DNA of 64,000 nt from Certhia americana. Taxonomy: Eukaryota; Chordata; Aves; Passeriformes; Certhiidae. Positions within the stretch are counted from its first letter, which is position 1. Each line of letters starts with the position of its first letter. The stretch covers positions 67,449,331-67,513,330 of the forward strand of contig CM031878.1 of assembly GCA_018697195.1 (NCBI GenBank), written 5' to 3'. The position numbers and the translations under genes were made by a program. Shown here one piece after another: positions 48,301 to 62,030 of the stretch. Below the pieces are notes generated by a model that saw only the letters and a program-made list of their open reading frames with translations, had not been told where the DNA came from and ran no database searches.

Positions 48301-51244
48301 AACAGCATATTACAAAAGTAGCTCAAGAGAATAAATTAGGGTCCAGAGGCTACAGAACTGACACTGAGAACAAGCACACTGCTGCTACATACCAGATTTG
48401 CCTGGACCATGGAACACTACAGACAGCCAATGGGGGAATTAGGTACAAATAGGGGGGAAAAATGTCGTGAAAGGGAAGTTCCTCAAAAGATTTCTAGCAG
48501 CTCTATACTGTGGGATAATATATGGGCCACATTAACGTAACACACCAGCTTTCTTTTTTGGGTACCACCAAACCTAAAGGGAAAGCATCTGTATGTTTCT
48601 TCTTTATCTATGACATATATGGCAATATTATGATGCTTTTTTCCTCATTTTAGGGCCCAGGAAAAAGCGAGAAGACTCATGTTTGCTCTTTTCACTTCAA
48701 CTGTAGATCTTTGCTGATCTGGCTGCATTTTAACCCTCTACCTACAATAGCTTTTGTCCAGGCACCAGCTTAGTCCAGGTGCTGCTGTTTCTCCTGAAGC
48801 AGAGTCACTTATGGCCAATCACATTAGTAAATTAACTTAAGGCGGACATATTTATGCTTTCTGATGAGCAGGTGAAATAGGGGAAGTAAGTCACTATGGG
48901 TATCATTCTCAGTTCATTTGTGTATATATAGCTATTCCATTTGTTCTGGTATGTTCTGAAAATAAATTTGTTGACTTAATCAAAAAAGCTGATTACGGTA
49001 AGAATAAGTTTTTTTGTTTGTGATGTTTGGAAGCAGTATTACAGAGAGACTGACATGGGCACGTGCCAGGCACAATACTTCTGATTTTTCTTCTCAGCTT
49101 TGATCTCCCAGCTTAAAACCAAAAAAAAGGAGGAATACAATGAAAAAAATCTCAAACAGTGTGTTGAATGAAAAACTAAGAAAATTTAAAAAGTGGGGTT
49201 TTTTGTTTGGTTGTTTTTCTTAAAGACGATGATATTAAGATTCTAAGGGAATTCTCTGGCTAAAGATTTCCTTTAAAAGTCAGCACATCTCAGGTGCAGA
49301 TCCCAGAGGAAGCGACATTTCATCTTCATGTTCAAGGTTACAAAAATCCTCTGAAAATAAATTATGAATGGGGGAGAGACTGATCACATCAAATAGCAAA
49401 GTGTAGAGCAACACTAAACGAAAGTCTTAGTTGCCTGAACATGTTTACTTTTTATTCTCTAAAGATAACACAAAGGCATTGCACAGGGGGACCAACAGGG
49501 TCCAATGTGCCAATGCTCCATGTGCTAGTAAAGGCCTTCCTGGAAGGAATGGAGACATGTCTATTCTGTCATTGTTACATTTTAATTCTTAACCATAGAT
49601 GTAATTTCCATAATTCCTAGATCCATGAAACATAATGGAAGGTGCTATGCACTGTCCTGCCACTCTCAGACAGGATAATGTCAGAAGAGTAGCAACACAA
49701 CCATTTAAATTATTCTGAAACAAATTTCTTAATTCGGTTCATGAGTTTACAGCTTAGCGATACACTGTTTAAGTGTTTTGACATGGCTTTAGAAAAAGAG
49801 GAAACCATTAAAAACAAATGTTCAAAGAGACAATAATGCAAAACTGAGGCTTTAAAAATGGTAGATCCACCTCACGGGGTGCAATATCTAGCTTCAAATG
49901 GCACTGTAAGGAGTGCAAGCAAGCATTTAAAAGGAGCCTAATTAAGAAAACTGACTGGCACTTGGTCTCATTGCTGGTCTTTTAGTGCAGGGAGAAATCA
50001 ATCTAACACAGAAGACTTGACAGCTGTATAACATAAAGGGCAATCTGCAAACTGGTGACTAAGTCCAGACTAAAATCTATATTACGCATTCAGAGAGGGC
50101 TCTGCCAGCATTAAATCAGAGAAACAGTCAAATACAAGGGAGCCTTTGACTCCACAGAGTAGTTGACTTTAGGAAACCCTGCACACAGCAGTTTGCCCTG
50201 TGTTTCACCTGCAAAAGAGAAGCAAGCTGCTGCTTTTTGCATAGTGAAAAAAATGTATATTCTGCTCCAAAGCACAGGATTTTTCATGGGAAAACTGTGA
50301 GGGAACAGTGAATTTTATTTCTCCAGGATTCATTTTCAACCAGCAGAGGCATTCATGTGTACAGTAATATGAAGATATCTTGATTCCTTTCTATTCCATA
50401 TTTGTCTGTGTCCATTTGAAAATCCAAGAGATTATTTACCAAAGATGAAGTAAAAAGGCATAAAAAAATGTGCATACAGAAAAAATGCAAAAGCAACATA
50501 AAAACAAAGATGATTGGATTCTTACCAATCTGCAAGACAGTCACATCATAGGAGATGGGGTGATAACACTGACACTTAAAAGGAAAAAATATACAGGATG
50601 ATAGTTTCTTAAGAAAGAATTTTAAATCACTTAAAATTTTTAATTTATGCCAAATTAAAAAGAAAGAAAGACACCTACTGCATGTTCCTTCTACAGTGTC
50701 TTCTACCATCTATTCAGAATACAGCTTTAGAAAAAGATTTGCAATATCTGGACAGGAATGTCATCTTCACATGCCCATAAAGCAAGGCTCATTGATACAG
50801 AACATCACCCTGCATAGGTTTTTTAGAAATTCACATGCATAGAAATGTACTTTTTCTAATCTACCAGCATACCTGTACCAACCTGGTACAACAATAAGTA
50901 GGGCACCTGATACTAATGTCACTGAAAATTTGCAAAACACACATGACACACAATGTTCATTGAAGGTACAGAAGAATAGCTCATGCTGCAAGTCAGCTGA
51001 AACTGGTGAAAAACGGCTCAGGGGTATTTAATTACAGGGGGGTTTGATCTGAAAAACATGAAATTGCATCATTTTGTGTCTTTTCATTGCTACAAGCATA
51101 TGATACAAAGCACTGCAGAGAAGTCAGCAACTCTTTTTGTCCCACAGACTAAAGCTGCAGTTGCTAGGGCTTTGCAGGAGGGCATACTCATATGGACTTT
51201 AAATAAAGATCATGTCTGTATCAACCTCTTTCCTAAAGAAGGAA
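45301..51244. other. AT-rich unique sequence
   Basis: No gene is supported. The 128-codon plus frame (47797-48183) and 131-codon minus frame (47444-47839) have no recognised domain. A segment at about 45485-45590 ('ggcccagattcattctctctg...ccaaagtcaatatagg...gggcagaatttcctgc') has the flavour of an old sauropsid interspersed repeat but is too decayed to assign. Confidence 0.5.
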
Positions 51245-51307
51245 ACTTTTAAAGAAAACTCAACTCATGCTCTCACACTTTTAAAGAAAACTCAACTCAT
51301 GCTCTCA
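51245..51307. repeat. Near-perfect 32-bp tandem duplication
   Basis: The unit ACTTTTAAAGAAAACTCAAC plus TCATGCTCTCAC occurs at 51245-51276 and again immediately at 51277-51307 or 51308, differing only at the final base. It looks recent. Confidence 0.92.
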
Positions 51308-53572
51308 TGTATAACACGGTTAAAGGCTGAAGTGAGAACTTTATTGTACCAGCACTGCAAAAATGTGGTGAACAGATCCTTTCCTAAAAGCTTCTGCCAC
51401 TAATTAACAAAAAATAAGGAAAAAAAAAAATCAAGTCTTCTTTACACACAGCAGTTGAAGTTACTAGCTATTGAGACCACAAAAAACCCAAGCCATTGAA
51501 TTTTAATCTTCATTAACATCTCCAATCATTCTGGGTCATCTTTGTTAAAGATGACACTCAGTCTCTGAATGGTGAGAGTAAGAATTTAACATACTCTTCA
51601 GGAAGTAGGTTCAGTGCTTAGTTCTAATGCATGTAAACGTGTCTTCTTTATTTTTGGAAACAGCTTTATTGCCAGATGGTTTTTGTTCTTTTTGCTTCCT
51701 TTAGCTATCTAGATAATAATTTTACCTCTCAAGGACTGGTTTGTCACTCCACGTCACGTGGTGATCTGAAGACTACCCCACACAGAGTCCTGTGGCACAG
51801 ACAAATGCCAGTTAGCAGCACCGGCAATAGCATGGTACAATTTGGCACATATGAGTTAGCTCGGGTACAAAAGAAATGCAGATACAGCCACACACTGCCT
51901 GAGGAGGTGTCTAAACACTATACCTAGATCTGGGCATGGCTCAGACACTGCCAGCTCAAGCAGAGGGGGGCATGTGGAAAGGAGGCCTGCACCTTTCACA
52001 CTGTGATCATTTAAGAGACTCCTTCTTTTAACAAGGCGACAAAAGCCATTCATCATACTGCAGAACAACACAAATCCTTGGGCCAAAAGATTTAGTCCAC
52101 CTTGATTTCAGAACTCACCCACACACAAGTAAAGCTATATCTGCATGTTTAAATCTGTAGCATAGGAAGGGGGTGGCAGAAGAAAAGAAGTTTTGAAGCA
52201 TTTTTATTCTCTTTAAACTCAAGCACACCACTTTGCTATTAGTTACAGTAAAAATTACTTTTCAATTTGCCTTCTGCCAAATGGACAAGTCTCCCACTTG
52301 GAAAAGACAGCTTACCATTCAGTCTCCCATTTAGAGATACTTTGCAGAAACACTAACCAGCACCTAGTCCAAAAGATCAGAAGACTTGATGAATTGTGCA
52401 ATGCTTTTGAATCAAATAGGCTTTTACAAAGGGGCAGGCAGGAATCAGACAATGTGAAAAGCATTTTAAATATACTCTGACAGAAAAATTTGCAGATCAA
52501 TGACAGTGGACAAAAGATGAACTTAAAAAGACTTTTGATCACATCCCTTACAGTTTCTATTAGAAATGAACTTGATATAATAAATTTAAATTTAGACAGC
52601 CTGAAGAACTGAGGCATATAATTTGAGGGTTTGGTTTCACTCATTAAGATGGTAAAAGCTCATTTGAAAAATTAAAAAGTGCACTTGGATTTTATGTTCT
52701 GGGGTGGTCAAAACCTGCATATTTTAGGTCTGATCAAAATGAGCGTGGCCAAAAGAGTCAAAGAAGTGCAAAGGCAATGACAGTTCAGGAGGCCAAAGTT
52801 ACCACCTCCACCATCCCTATCACTAGAACCAGCTCTCATAATTCACTTGCCAGGAGCAATGCTGTCACACAAGAACCATGTATCACCACCTGAACATTCA
52901 TTCTTTGGCCACAGACACACAATATACTAATTCAGCAGGTCTGATGTTAACTAACCCTTATGTTAAAGGGTTAATCACTGAATTAATGCATTAGTCAAGA
53001 ACCTCAATTTTCAATTTCATTAAATATTTTTTTAAGAATACATATACAGTCCTCAGGGTGGTGTGAAAAAAATAAATGAAGGAAAAAAAAAACCAAAAAT
53101 TACTCCAGAAAGCTCAAATAACAAAACAAGAAGAACACCAGACAATCACTAAAACCACTCAATACTAAAACAGAATACAGTTCCAACTTATCCAAACAGA
53201 CATAATGATTCTCAAGTTTGAAAGCCTATGTAATAGGTTTTGAAATTATTATATAAGCATATCTGTTTAATTTGTAGACTGTAAACCACCATAGATTAAA
53301 AACATTGGGTTTTATTTTTGTGGAAAGGGTCTTTTGAGTCGAAGAATAAGATGGAAGACCAGGATGCTCTTGTCTCCAGGGTATGGACAGCCCTGGAGGA
53401 TATCTTGGGACAGGAGTGAAGTTGTGAAATGGAAGAAGAAACAGAGAAAGACAATTATCTTGTCTTATCAATATTGTTTTGACTTTTGAGTCATAAAAAC
53501 TGTGAGGAAGCAGTGAAATTTTTGTCTCAGAAGCCAAGAGAAAAAATAATTCTTTGGCTATGAAACATGGCC
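51308..53572. other. AT-rich unique sequence
   Basis: No gene is supported. A small hairpin (TAACCCTT / AAGGGTTA, six-base loop) lies at 52952-52973. A GC-mixed stretch at 53340-53570 leads into the LTR-like block. Confidence 0.5.
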
Positions 53573-54107
53573 TGTTGTCTAGTTACCTCAACAGCTATGC
53601 ATGGGTAAGTGTTGTATTCCTTTTAGGGAATGATCTCTCCTCAAAAACCCCTCCCCCAGAGACTGTAACCTGGCCTGATTTACCTGCCCCTTGACTCTGA
53701 CCTATGGCCTTTGGCCAGGTAATCTGACCCCGACCCCAAAAGAGATAAAAACCCCTCTCCCTCCATGCTTCTTGCTCTTTACCTCCTGGGATCCCTTCAT
53801 TGGAAATAAAGCTTTGGAATACATCCCAAGGTAAAGGGCCTCTTTTGGACTTCCTATCCCTATTCATGAAGATCTCCTCTCCCAAAACTCCCTAAATCTG
53901 AGCTAGCAGCTTGTGGGGGGGTGGAGGGAAGGAGAAAACTTAGGTAAGGCTACATAAAGCTGCAGAGTACGTTTGGAATATATGCACCGCTATCTGCATG
54001 AGACACAAGGCATCTGTTTATTCACAAGTCTACTCTCTCGACTTTTCATGAGCAAGGCTCAATAAAACCATCTTCCTAAGAGACATTTTGCTAGGGGAGT
54101 CATAACA
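53573..54107 (+). mobile_element. LTR-like block of an endogenous retrovirus
   Basis: The block is C-rich against its flanks and carries LTR signals in order: start TGTTGTCT, TATA-like GATAAAAA at 53744-53751, polyadenylation signal AATAAA at 53805-53810, a second AATAAA at 54061-54066, and a TCATAACA end. The first two signals have the spacing of an LTR promoter and R region, so a shorter LTR ending near 53900 is possible, with the second part coming from another insertion. No target-site duplication or internal genes were found. Confidence 0.5.
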
Positions 54108-55690
54108 GTTTCCATTTGAGTTTTCTTTAAACCCTTCAGAGAACAAGCAGTCCAAAAAATCATACTGCAATACAAGAGCTCATTCTTAAAATCATGAGAC
54201 CTTCCTCTAAAGCCATCTGCCTGCTTTTCCCTGCAACCTCTTATTATATCATTTTCTCTGCAATATCTATATACTTGCCTTGTGCTAGGCAGAACCTCAA
54301 AAACAACAACAAAAAAATATTTACGAGCAGCTTACTATGGGATATTGCCAGGAATGGGAGAAAAGAAACTGGAGTTCTAGCAAATTAGCCAGCTTAGTTG
54401 CATTCTTTAAGCATGAAAGTGTTAAAAGCAACAAAAGGATCAATGAAGTTGAGATATGAGATGGTGCTTTGTGAAGGACTCATCTTTTTTCCCAACCACA
54501 AACTCTTGAGTTAGCTGTATACCAGAAGAAAAACAGTTGAGTTACCTGCCCTGTTATATAGAGTCTTTTCAGAACTACAAAAAAAATACAACAAATACAC
54601 ATTATTTGACTATGAAGAAATAAGCTGGCTATCATTGATTAGTTTTCTTCAAGGCAAAGTTTCTGGAGAAACTAATTGAAATATCATCCCCCCTGTCTTT
54701 TTTGCAGATTTCTTAGAATTTCAATGGCCTCAGATCTGTAGTACATGCAAGCAACAAACTCTCATGAGTGTGCAATCCTAAAGATAAATAATTTCCTACA
54801 CCTACTTGAATCTTGCACATCAGCTGTACACTCCAAAATAAGAATCATTAAAAGCATCAGCGTCTTTTCTTGGTAAACACTCTAGGAGTAACAAAAGAAA
54901 TAGCTTTGCTGGTTTTGCGTGTAGTTAATTGATTTTAGTCTTTATTTTTCACCCTCTACTACCTAGAGATGTGAATTTTTTTAGCATACTCTTGCCTGAT
55001 CCAAAAACACTTTTCAGTACCTGTTCTTTTAAACAGCTTTTTACATTGTGTTTAATTAATCCCTAGGGTCCGACCTATATAATTTTCGTGATTTTCTGCT
55101 AATTAAAATACCTTCAGTCTGACTACAAAAGTCAAGAATATTCAAAACATACTAGAACTAAATTGTACATCATTCTAAAATAAATAAGAGGTACCTTTCA
55201 ACATCTCTGTGACAGATACACCCTTCTGACAATTTAAAGATCAGCTTGGTATTTAGTAGTGAACTGAGCTTTCCTATGAGCCCAGAATAATCCACTTAAG
55301 TTATTGGACCACTGCCCTTTGGGTAAAAAACATTCAAAAACATTTAAAATTTTTACAGCTCTACTCATTATCTATGTTGTGTAATTCTATTCTTTTCTTC
55401 CTATGTTTTTGTTTTCCAGCTCAATTAAATGTTCAGATGCATATTAAAACAGTTAAAAAACTATGACCTTCCAGACTTACAGAATACAAAAATTTGCTAT
55501 GGAGCTTTGAATATGCTCCCAATACCAGCGTCAAAATAGAAAGGTGGACAATAGTGCCATGCATATCTTCAGCAGGATTTCTTTGAATTAACTTAACTAT
55601 TTCACTTGACCTGCATTTGCACCATTTCTCTTCTCTCTGTGTCATCTAATAGAGGAATCTGCAGCTAGTTTGTTGGAAATGAACGGGAGC
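54108..55690. other. AT-rich unique sequence
   Basis: No gene or recognisable repeat seen. Confidence 0.55.
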
Positions 55691-56330
55691 CAGTAGTGCT
55701 ACATCCTTCCCCATATGGGGAGTTCAGAAGCAAACCAAGGTTGGATTGCAGGGGCCCACCAACCTTGCCAAGCACACATGGCCACCAATAGTGAGGACTG
55801 ACTCTTGCTGGTAGCAATATTTATATGGCTCAAGAGCCAAAGCATTCCTAGCATGGCTTGGAAATAGATAGGTGAGGGTTTGCCAGACAGCAGTCCTCCT
55901 TCACTACCAAGTGATAAAATGCATTTGTCCCTGGCAGGATGACACAGCCACAGTACAGGAACTGCACAGCCTTCTGTCACATCAGGGCCAGGATTGTTTC
56001 TGCTTGCAGACACCATGCTACAGCATCACTGGGATCTGCTCTCACTTGGTTTTGAGTCAGGTACATTTACTGTTAACCTGTCAGAGAGCACTGAAAAACA
56101 CCCCACACTGAACACAACCTGTGGTACACACAAAACCACACAGCTGCCATTGCTCCGGGAATCTGATCCCTGAATATGTTCCCTAAGTCCTCACACAGCA
56201 GACAACACACAGGAATACCCAGGAATGCTGTCATAGTTACAGTACTGAGCTTGGCAGTTAATTTCAGGTGCAGTATTCCATGCGGGCTACAGTGGAGGTG
56301 GGCTTGAATGTGGTCCTCCATCTCCAGTGC
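55691..56330. other. GC-richer block of unknown origin
   Basis: About 640 bases with noticeably higher GC than the flanks and overlapping open frames of 79-105 codons on both strands. None resembles a known protein, and no LTR or CR1 landmark is visible. It could be an old repeat, a conserved non-coding element or an untranslated exon. Confidence 0.35.
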
Positions 56331-57319
56331 TGACTCTTACATATTTCTCATGTGCCTTTACTCTGAACAACTAGCACAGTGTCTTTCTTGGTGACAATTA
56401 ATGGGTAAAAAAATAATTTATTTTCCTAATTCTAGCCCATTTTCATAGTACTTTGCCATCTGTACAAAATTTTGGGTTCTTTTCCACAGAAATTACATTT
56501 TTCACTTGATTTGTTTATTGTTCTGCCTACCATGAGCAGCTGTAACAAAGTGAAAAAGTAAGAGAGAAGCCTCCATCCCCAAATTACTAAAAACCATGAA
56601 CTAAAAGAAATAGCAAAGTGGTTAATTCTTCTACAGTGAAGTCAAGGCTGTATCTTCCTGAGGACAACATCGTAGAGCACTCTAATTGCCACTCTGAAAA
56701 TTGCTCTGGCTGCTTGGCTGCTTCTTTTCTATTTCACAATTTATCATGTAATTACTCACTATAGAGAAAGGGACAAGCTGATCCACCAGATAAAAGTTCT
56801 CACCACTCAGTGAAGTATCTCAAGCTTTTCAACAGCTGTTTAAAAATTTTGTACACAACAGAAAATCTTCACTGTACCTTTTCCCCAAAATACACTGTAA
56901 TCTACTGTAGTAGATACTCTGAATGGCAAAAAGTACATGAATTACACCAGAGCTATCTTGATACTGTTAAGCAAGCTGGGAGAGGATCAACAGCTTGAAG
57001 TGAGAACTCATCCCAGGCAATATCAATAGCCTGCTATAGGTGGTAGGTTAGGTAACCCTAACCATTCTTTCAGGCAGAGAGGATAAAATTTCATATCCTT
57101 GGTCAGAATGCTACTAATTTTTAAGACTGTCTCCCTCAAAGAACATAGCAGAGAGAAAATCATTGTAATGACTCTATCCCGAAAGTTACCCAAAGATTCT
57201 GAGCACCATAAAATTACACTTCTGGCTGGAGGTTGCTGACTTTCTCAAGAGGGGCTGATTGTGGAAACTATGCAAACTTTTATACTTAGATATAATGTAG
57301 TTTTGCTGTTTACTGTTCA

Positions 57320-57349
57320 TTTTAGGGGCCACTGTACTGGCCCCTAAAA
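57320..57349. repeat. Perfect 12-bp inverted repeat with 6-base loop
   Basis: TTTTAGGGGCCA (57320-57331) and TGGCCCCTAAAA (57338-57349) are exact reverse complements around the loop CTGTAC. The GC-rich stem stands out in AT-rich DNA. Pairing outside the arms is weak, so this is not an obvious microRNA precursor. Confidence 0.85.
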
Positions 57350-58148
57350 GCTCACTGACAGATTTCAGATCTCAATATAAAATATAAACTTCACACTCCT
57401 TTCCATATATCATACTGCAATATTATTTCAAATAGACAGACTTGGGAAAAAAAACCAAAGAAACAAACAAACAATAAAAAACTTCTCCACCCCACACTAC
57501 CTTAATTCTTTTTTTTATCTTTCCTGTAAAAAAATATAAGTAAGAATCCAGAGCTGACTCAGCAGCTGCAAATCTCTGTTCTACCCATTAAAATATGACC
57601 CATTTCCAGAAATGGCCTGGTCAAGTAGAATTTTGTATGGACAAGATTATCTTGTTCAAATTTTGAAAAATTCTTTTTAACCACTGGTGGAATTTACAAT
57701 TAAAAATGGACTAGATTACAGCAAGAATCCATGAAACATTATCTTAAAGATTTTTCTACAATCATATTCCACTAAAATGATGAAACAAACACAAAAAAGT
57801 CTCATAACTTTGACATCAACTTTAGTATTTTATTTATTGAAGGGAAAAAAACAAAAAAAAAATGGTAGAGGAATCTATTTAGTTTTAAGGCAGACACATT
57901 GCCCTCATAAAACAAAAAAAATTGCCAACCTTCAAGTTCAAAGCTGCATAATACCAGCAAGCTGCAACTCAAACTATGCTTCAGTCCCATGGTTAATATT
58001 ACTGAGAATTTCTTGATGCTTATGGCTAGCATTAAATTTCAGAGTAAAGATCTTTCTTAAGGAGAACAAACACATTGTTAGTTTCTTTTTGACATTGTTC
58101 CGACTACATTACAAGTGCTACAGGACAGATTATGACTATCATTCAGAC

Positions 58149-58177
<29 letters not shown>
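58149..58177. repeat. Poly(A) run of 29
   Basis: Uninterrupted A29 preceded by CAGAC. No recognisable retroposed body lies upstream. Confidence 0.9.
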
Positions 58178-58181
<4 letters not shown>

Positions 58182-61100
58182 AAAAAACTTAAATGCATAA
58201 CTACCATTGAACTTGCTCCTTAAAAACAAATTTCTCCTAAGTCAGTACATTTCATAACACTCGTGTTCTCAAACACCCTGAAGGACTTTAGAAAACAGCA
58301 ATGTGTGATGGGTTTCCATAGATGTTTTGAAAAAAATATGGCATTCAGTTTAGTGTTCTTATCAGACAGACTTTCATGAATGCTGCTCATAAAGATTTAA
58401 GAATGAGCACTTAGAAGTGTTTTAAAGTGTACCACAGTAAGCTCTGTGCAGATGATATGACAAAATAAACTTGTCTGGCTGAAAATGAGTCTATACAACA
58501 TAAATTAACTCTTTTAATCCTCTTTCATTCTGAAGCTTGTCACCAAGGCACAGCCTTCTGTTTTAAATGAATTTGAAAGAAATTATTAGAAAGAAACTCT
58601 AGTGAGACAATCATTAGCACTACCTGCGTTATATGAAAATACATACTATTCCAGCCAATGTCAGTAGCACACACTAGGGCATATTCTAGAAAGGAAAGAA
58701 CTAGTTAGAGAAAGATTGCAGGGAAAAGCTCCTGCCAGACAGCTCTCACACACATACACCTCCCCTCATTTAAAATTTATGAAGATGAAGCGCTGCTTTT
58801 GTTTCCTGTCTCCAAGATGAGCCCTAAGACTCTTGACAAAAGCAAGCTAACACAGTGTAATTGTTTTACATATAAATTGCATGTCCAATCGGCTTAGTTT
58901 TCAAAGAACATTGATGAGGCTACTTTGATACCCAACTGCCAGATAACAAAGTGCAGGGCACAGAGGCAGATGGGCATGATGCGAATTTTTAATCATTATG
59001 TTTCTCAGTCATTTTACAGAGTGTGGAATAGCAGAGAATACACATAGGAGAGAAGAAACATTATTTGTAAGAACAAGATGCTTTTTATTTTCATTAAGAG
59101 TAATTCAGGAAAACAAATAAGACAAGAAACAATTCAGCACAAAGCTCTGAGGCATTTTAAATCTGTTATATTCCATACTGCTAAAAGGATTTTTTGAAGG
59201 GTAAAAAAATGAACAGAGAGAATGGACAGAAAGCACAAAAGCAACTTCCTTTTTTTAACAAAAACACAAGTCTTCATTCTGAGAGAAATTAATTCTCTAC
59301 TTCAGAGTTGGATATATACAGAGACAGTTGTAAATTGCAACACCATGAATGAGAATATAAAATTGTCATCCTTTCGCTTTCTCAAGTTCATAGACATACC
59401 TTAACTGTTGGCACCCATGTCCTATTTTTCCTCTCCATCTTATTTCATGTCATCTGTTTTCAGAAAGCAGAATCACATAGAAATATATAAGGAAAGCCAC
59501 ATTCTTAAAATATATCCTCTGTGATGGTCAGCCAGTGCAGAAAAACGTGCAGCTTTTACCTTTGATCCATACACTTCATTCTGTTATCTGTAGCCAGAAC
59601 AAAAAACTCGATTCCGTTTATCATGCTTGTCTGGGTTAATTTAGTACTCTGACTACATTCTCTAAGCTTTACAGTGCAGGGGTCAGGTAGTGAATTGTTT
59701 TTCTTGTTGTGCATGTAAAGCACATGGCTTCAGCAGCTGCATCAATCCTGCTAGTTTTCTGTATGTAACCTTATCTTTATCATACCCAGTCACTGATGCT
59801 TCAAGGAGAAGAAGGGCATCCTGTAAGACCTTCTCTACATGTGAGTGAACACATGTGAAGAACACTGCATGTGGAAAGAAATGCATGGAAAAGTCTGGCA
59901 GCACAAGATCATCACAATGTCAATCTAGACTTCACTGTGAATTAAGGAAGGAAAGCAGAGGCACGGTTCTTTTGCCAAGTTTTTTTTTTTCCTTTTTTTG
60001 ATTGTTGCAGCTACTGCCACTCTTCTGTTAAAAGGAAGCACAAATATCAGTTTCATGTTTAATATATATCCTCTTCCATTCTCAAAATTAGTTCAAGGAC
60101 ATTAGCTTTCACATTTCTTTCTTTTTCACAGATACTTTCCATCCACTTATGCACACATGTACACCCCTGGTTTAAAAGAGACAGCCATCAAGAAAATAAG
60201 ACCACTAACCTTTTATGAGAACTGTTCAAAGAGAAACTGACTTGGGGCCTACATGTAGTCTTCTAAACTTACCATCATTTTACCATCTGAATACCAGTTA
60301 TGACTTCCCCTCGTGACAGGTTTCTTCTATCCATGGAATAGGAGCAATCACACATACTTTTCCATGCAACCTGAAGGCACATTGTATTTTAAGTGTTATT
60401 TTGTCCAAGTCTTTAACATTTAACTGCGCAGGTATTTTCACTCTTACTAGTACATAGCTTTCCAGGCTGCTAGCATACCAATTCTGAACCATTTAACCAA
60501 ATGTTTAAGCACATTTAACTTAGACAGATTTATCTCTTTAGATATCAGATTTTAGCTCTGATATCAGAATTAGCAAGGGCTATTGAATAATGACTTGCTT
60601 TTCAAAAATTACGAAGTATGTACTTCTACTTGTATAAATAGTCTTTAACAAAGGCTTGCAAAAAACCTTAGAAGAAAGCACAAAAAATGCATTTATTGTT
60701 TGATTTTTTTCTCTCATTAAGGGATAAATAGTAGCATGATTTAAAAAAAAAATCAGTATGAGGCACAAAATATTCTGCTTCAGAGTAACTAGTGTGCAGA
60801 GAATGCATCCAGCTAGAGAGGTCCCACAGCCTATTAGCAGAAACATAGATTTTGCATTTACTAAAACCTGTCTGATCCTGTGAGAAGAGAGCAAGGAGAA
60901 AGGGAGAACAAACCAGCAACAGCCACAGCCTGAACTTCTCGTGAGTGTTATTGATCTTATTGACTGGGGCACTGGAATGCTGCTGTACATTTAGTAGGGA
61001 GAACAACAGAAAATTACATTAATTCAAATTGTTAAATCAATATTTAACAGTATAGTTAGTGGCAGTTGACCTTCAACGCACCTTTAATAAAACAATAGTG

Positions 61101-61889
61101 AACTAGAACTGCAAGAGTCATAGGCAAAAGAGTAATCTGAATTAGTGTGAAATATATGATTTAGGGGCTTGTACAAATGTAGACATTTCCATATAAGTGT
61201 AGGTATTCCTTGTAGCTGCTTTTTTTCTTGTTGCAAGTAAAAGGCTTCTGCCACCATGCTGTGTTACATTTTGTATTAAATGGTCACTCAGATAACCACT
61301 GAGAAAAATCCTAATATTTCATTGCCACATGTCTTTTCTGATATATTTGTGGACCTTGAGAAGAAGAATAAAAACAAAGAGTAGCAATATTGAGGCAGTA
61401 GTGGGCCCCTGGCCAGCTTGTTTTAACATACAGGGCATCCCTCTCTCAGATTAAGCAAGCTGCATCCTGATCTGAGCCTCAGGTGTTCTTTCTGTGGGAT
61501 GATTCTGGTGAGAAAGAGAAAAAGAAAAAAAAAAAGTTTTAATAATTTTTTGTCAAGCTAGTACTACAAAAGCACAGAGCATCAAAACAAACAAAAAGCA
61601 GATTTAGGTCACTGCACTTGAATCTCCCAATAACAGGTTCCCAGGACATATTCAAGCTGCTGCTGACTTGTCAAGTGAGGTTCTTAAGGCATCCCCTATG
61701 CAACCAGGATACCAGATCATAGTATATGACAGATGATTCCAAGAAATGTGGTGTCATTAACAAAAGAATAACATTGGATGAATGATTAGTACATCAAATT
61801 CATTCATCACACACACATTAATCCATGCAATTTTAAATCGTTAGTAAAGCAAATCCTTTTCCCTGCCTAATAACTTAGATCCCTAAGAT

Positions 61890-62030
61890 CACTGGAGATC
61901 TAGGTTCAAATCCTCCCTTTTCCAGAGGCATCTTTCACTGCTACCAAAGTACATCAGCTGTCTTGACTTATACTCAATTCTGCTATCTAACAGAATGCTA
62001 ATAATGCTTAAACAGAGGTAGTGAAGTTTC
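61890..62030 (+). mobile_element. Possible decayed tRNA-derived SINE
   Basis: A perfect Pol III B-box GGTTCAAATCC (61903-61913) sits in 'ctggagatctaggttcaaatcctccc', which resembles the tRNA-derived head of amniote SINEs, and 'aatgctaataatgcttaaacagaggtagtgaag' further right resembles a SINE body. The T-stem around the B-box pairs poorly, so it is not a functional tRNA. Confidence 0.35.

Larger units (their letters stand above)
56331..61850. other. AT-rich unique sequence
   Basis: No gene is supported. It includes the hairpin at 57320-57349, an A-rich tract near 57449-57480, the poly(A) at 58149-58177 and a T-run near 59980-59990. The 136- and 112-codon minus frames at 60580-61006 have no recognised domain. 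Confidence 0.55.

Noticed and set aside
61903..61913. Perfect tRNA B-box
   Set aside because: No cloverleaf can be drawn: the T-stem pairs poorly and no matching A-box or acceptor stem was found; more likely a SINE remnant.
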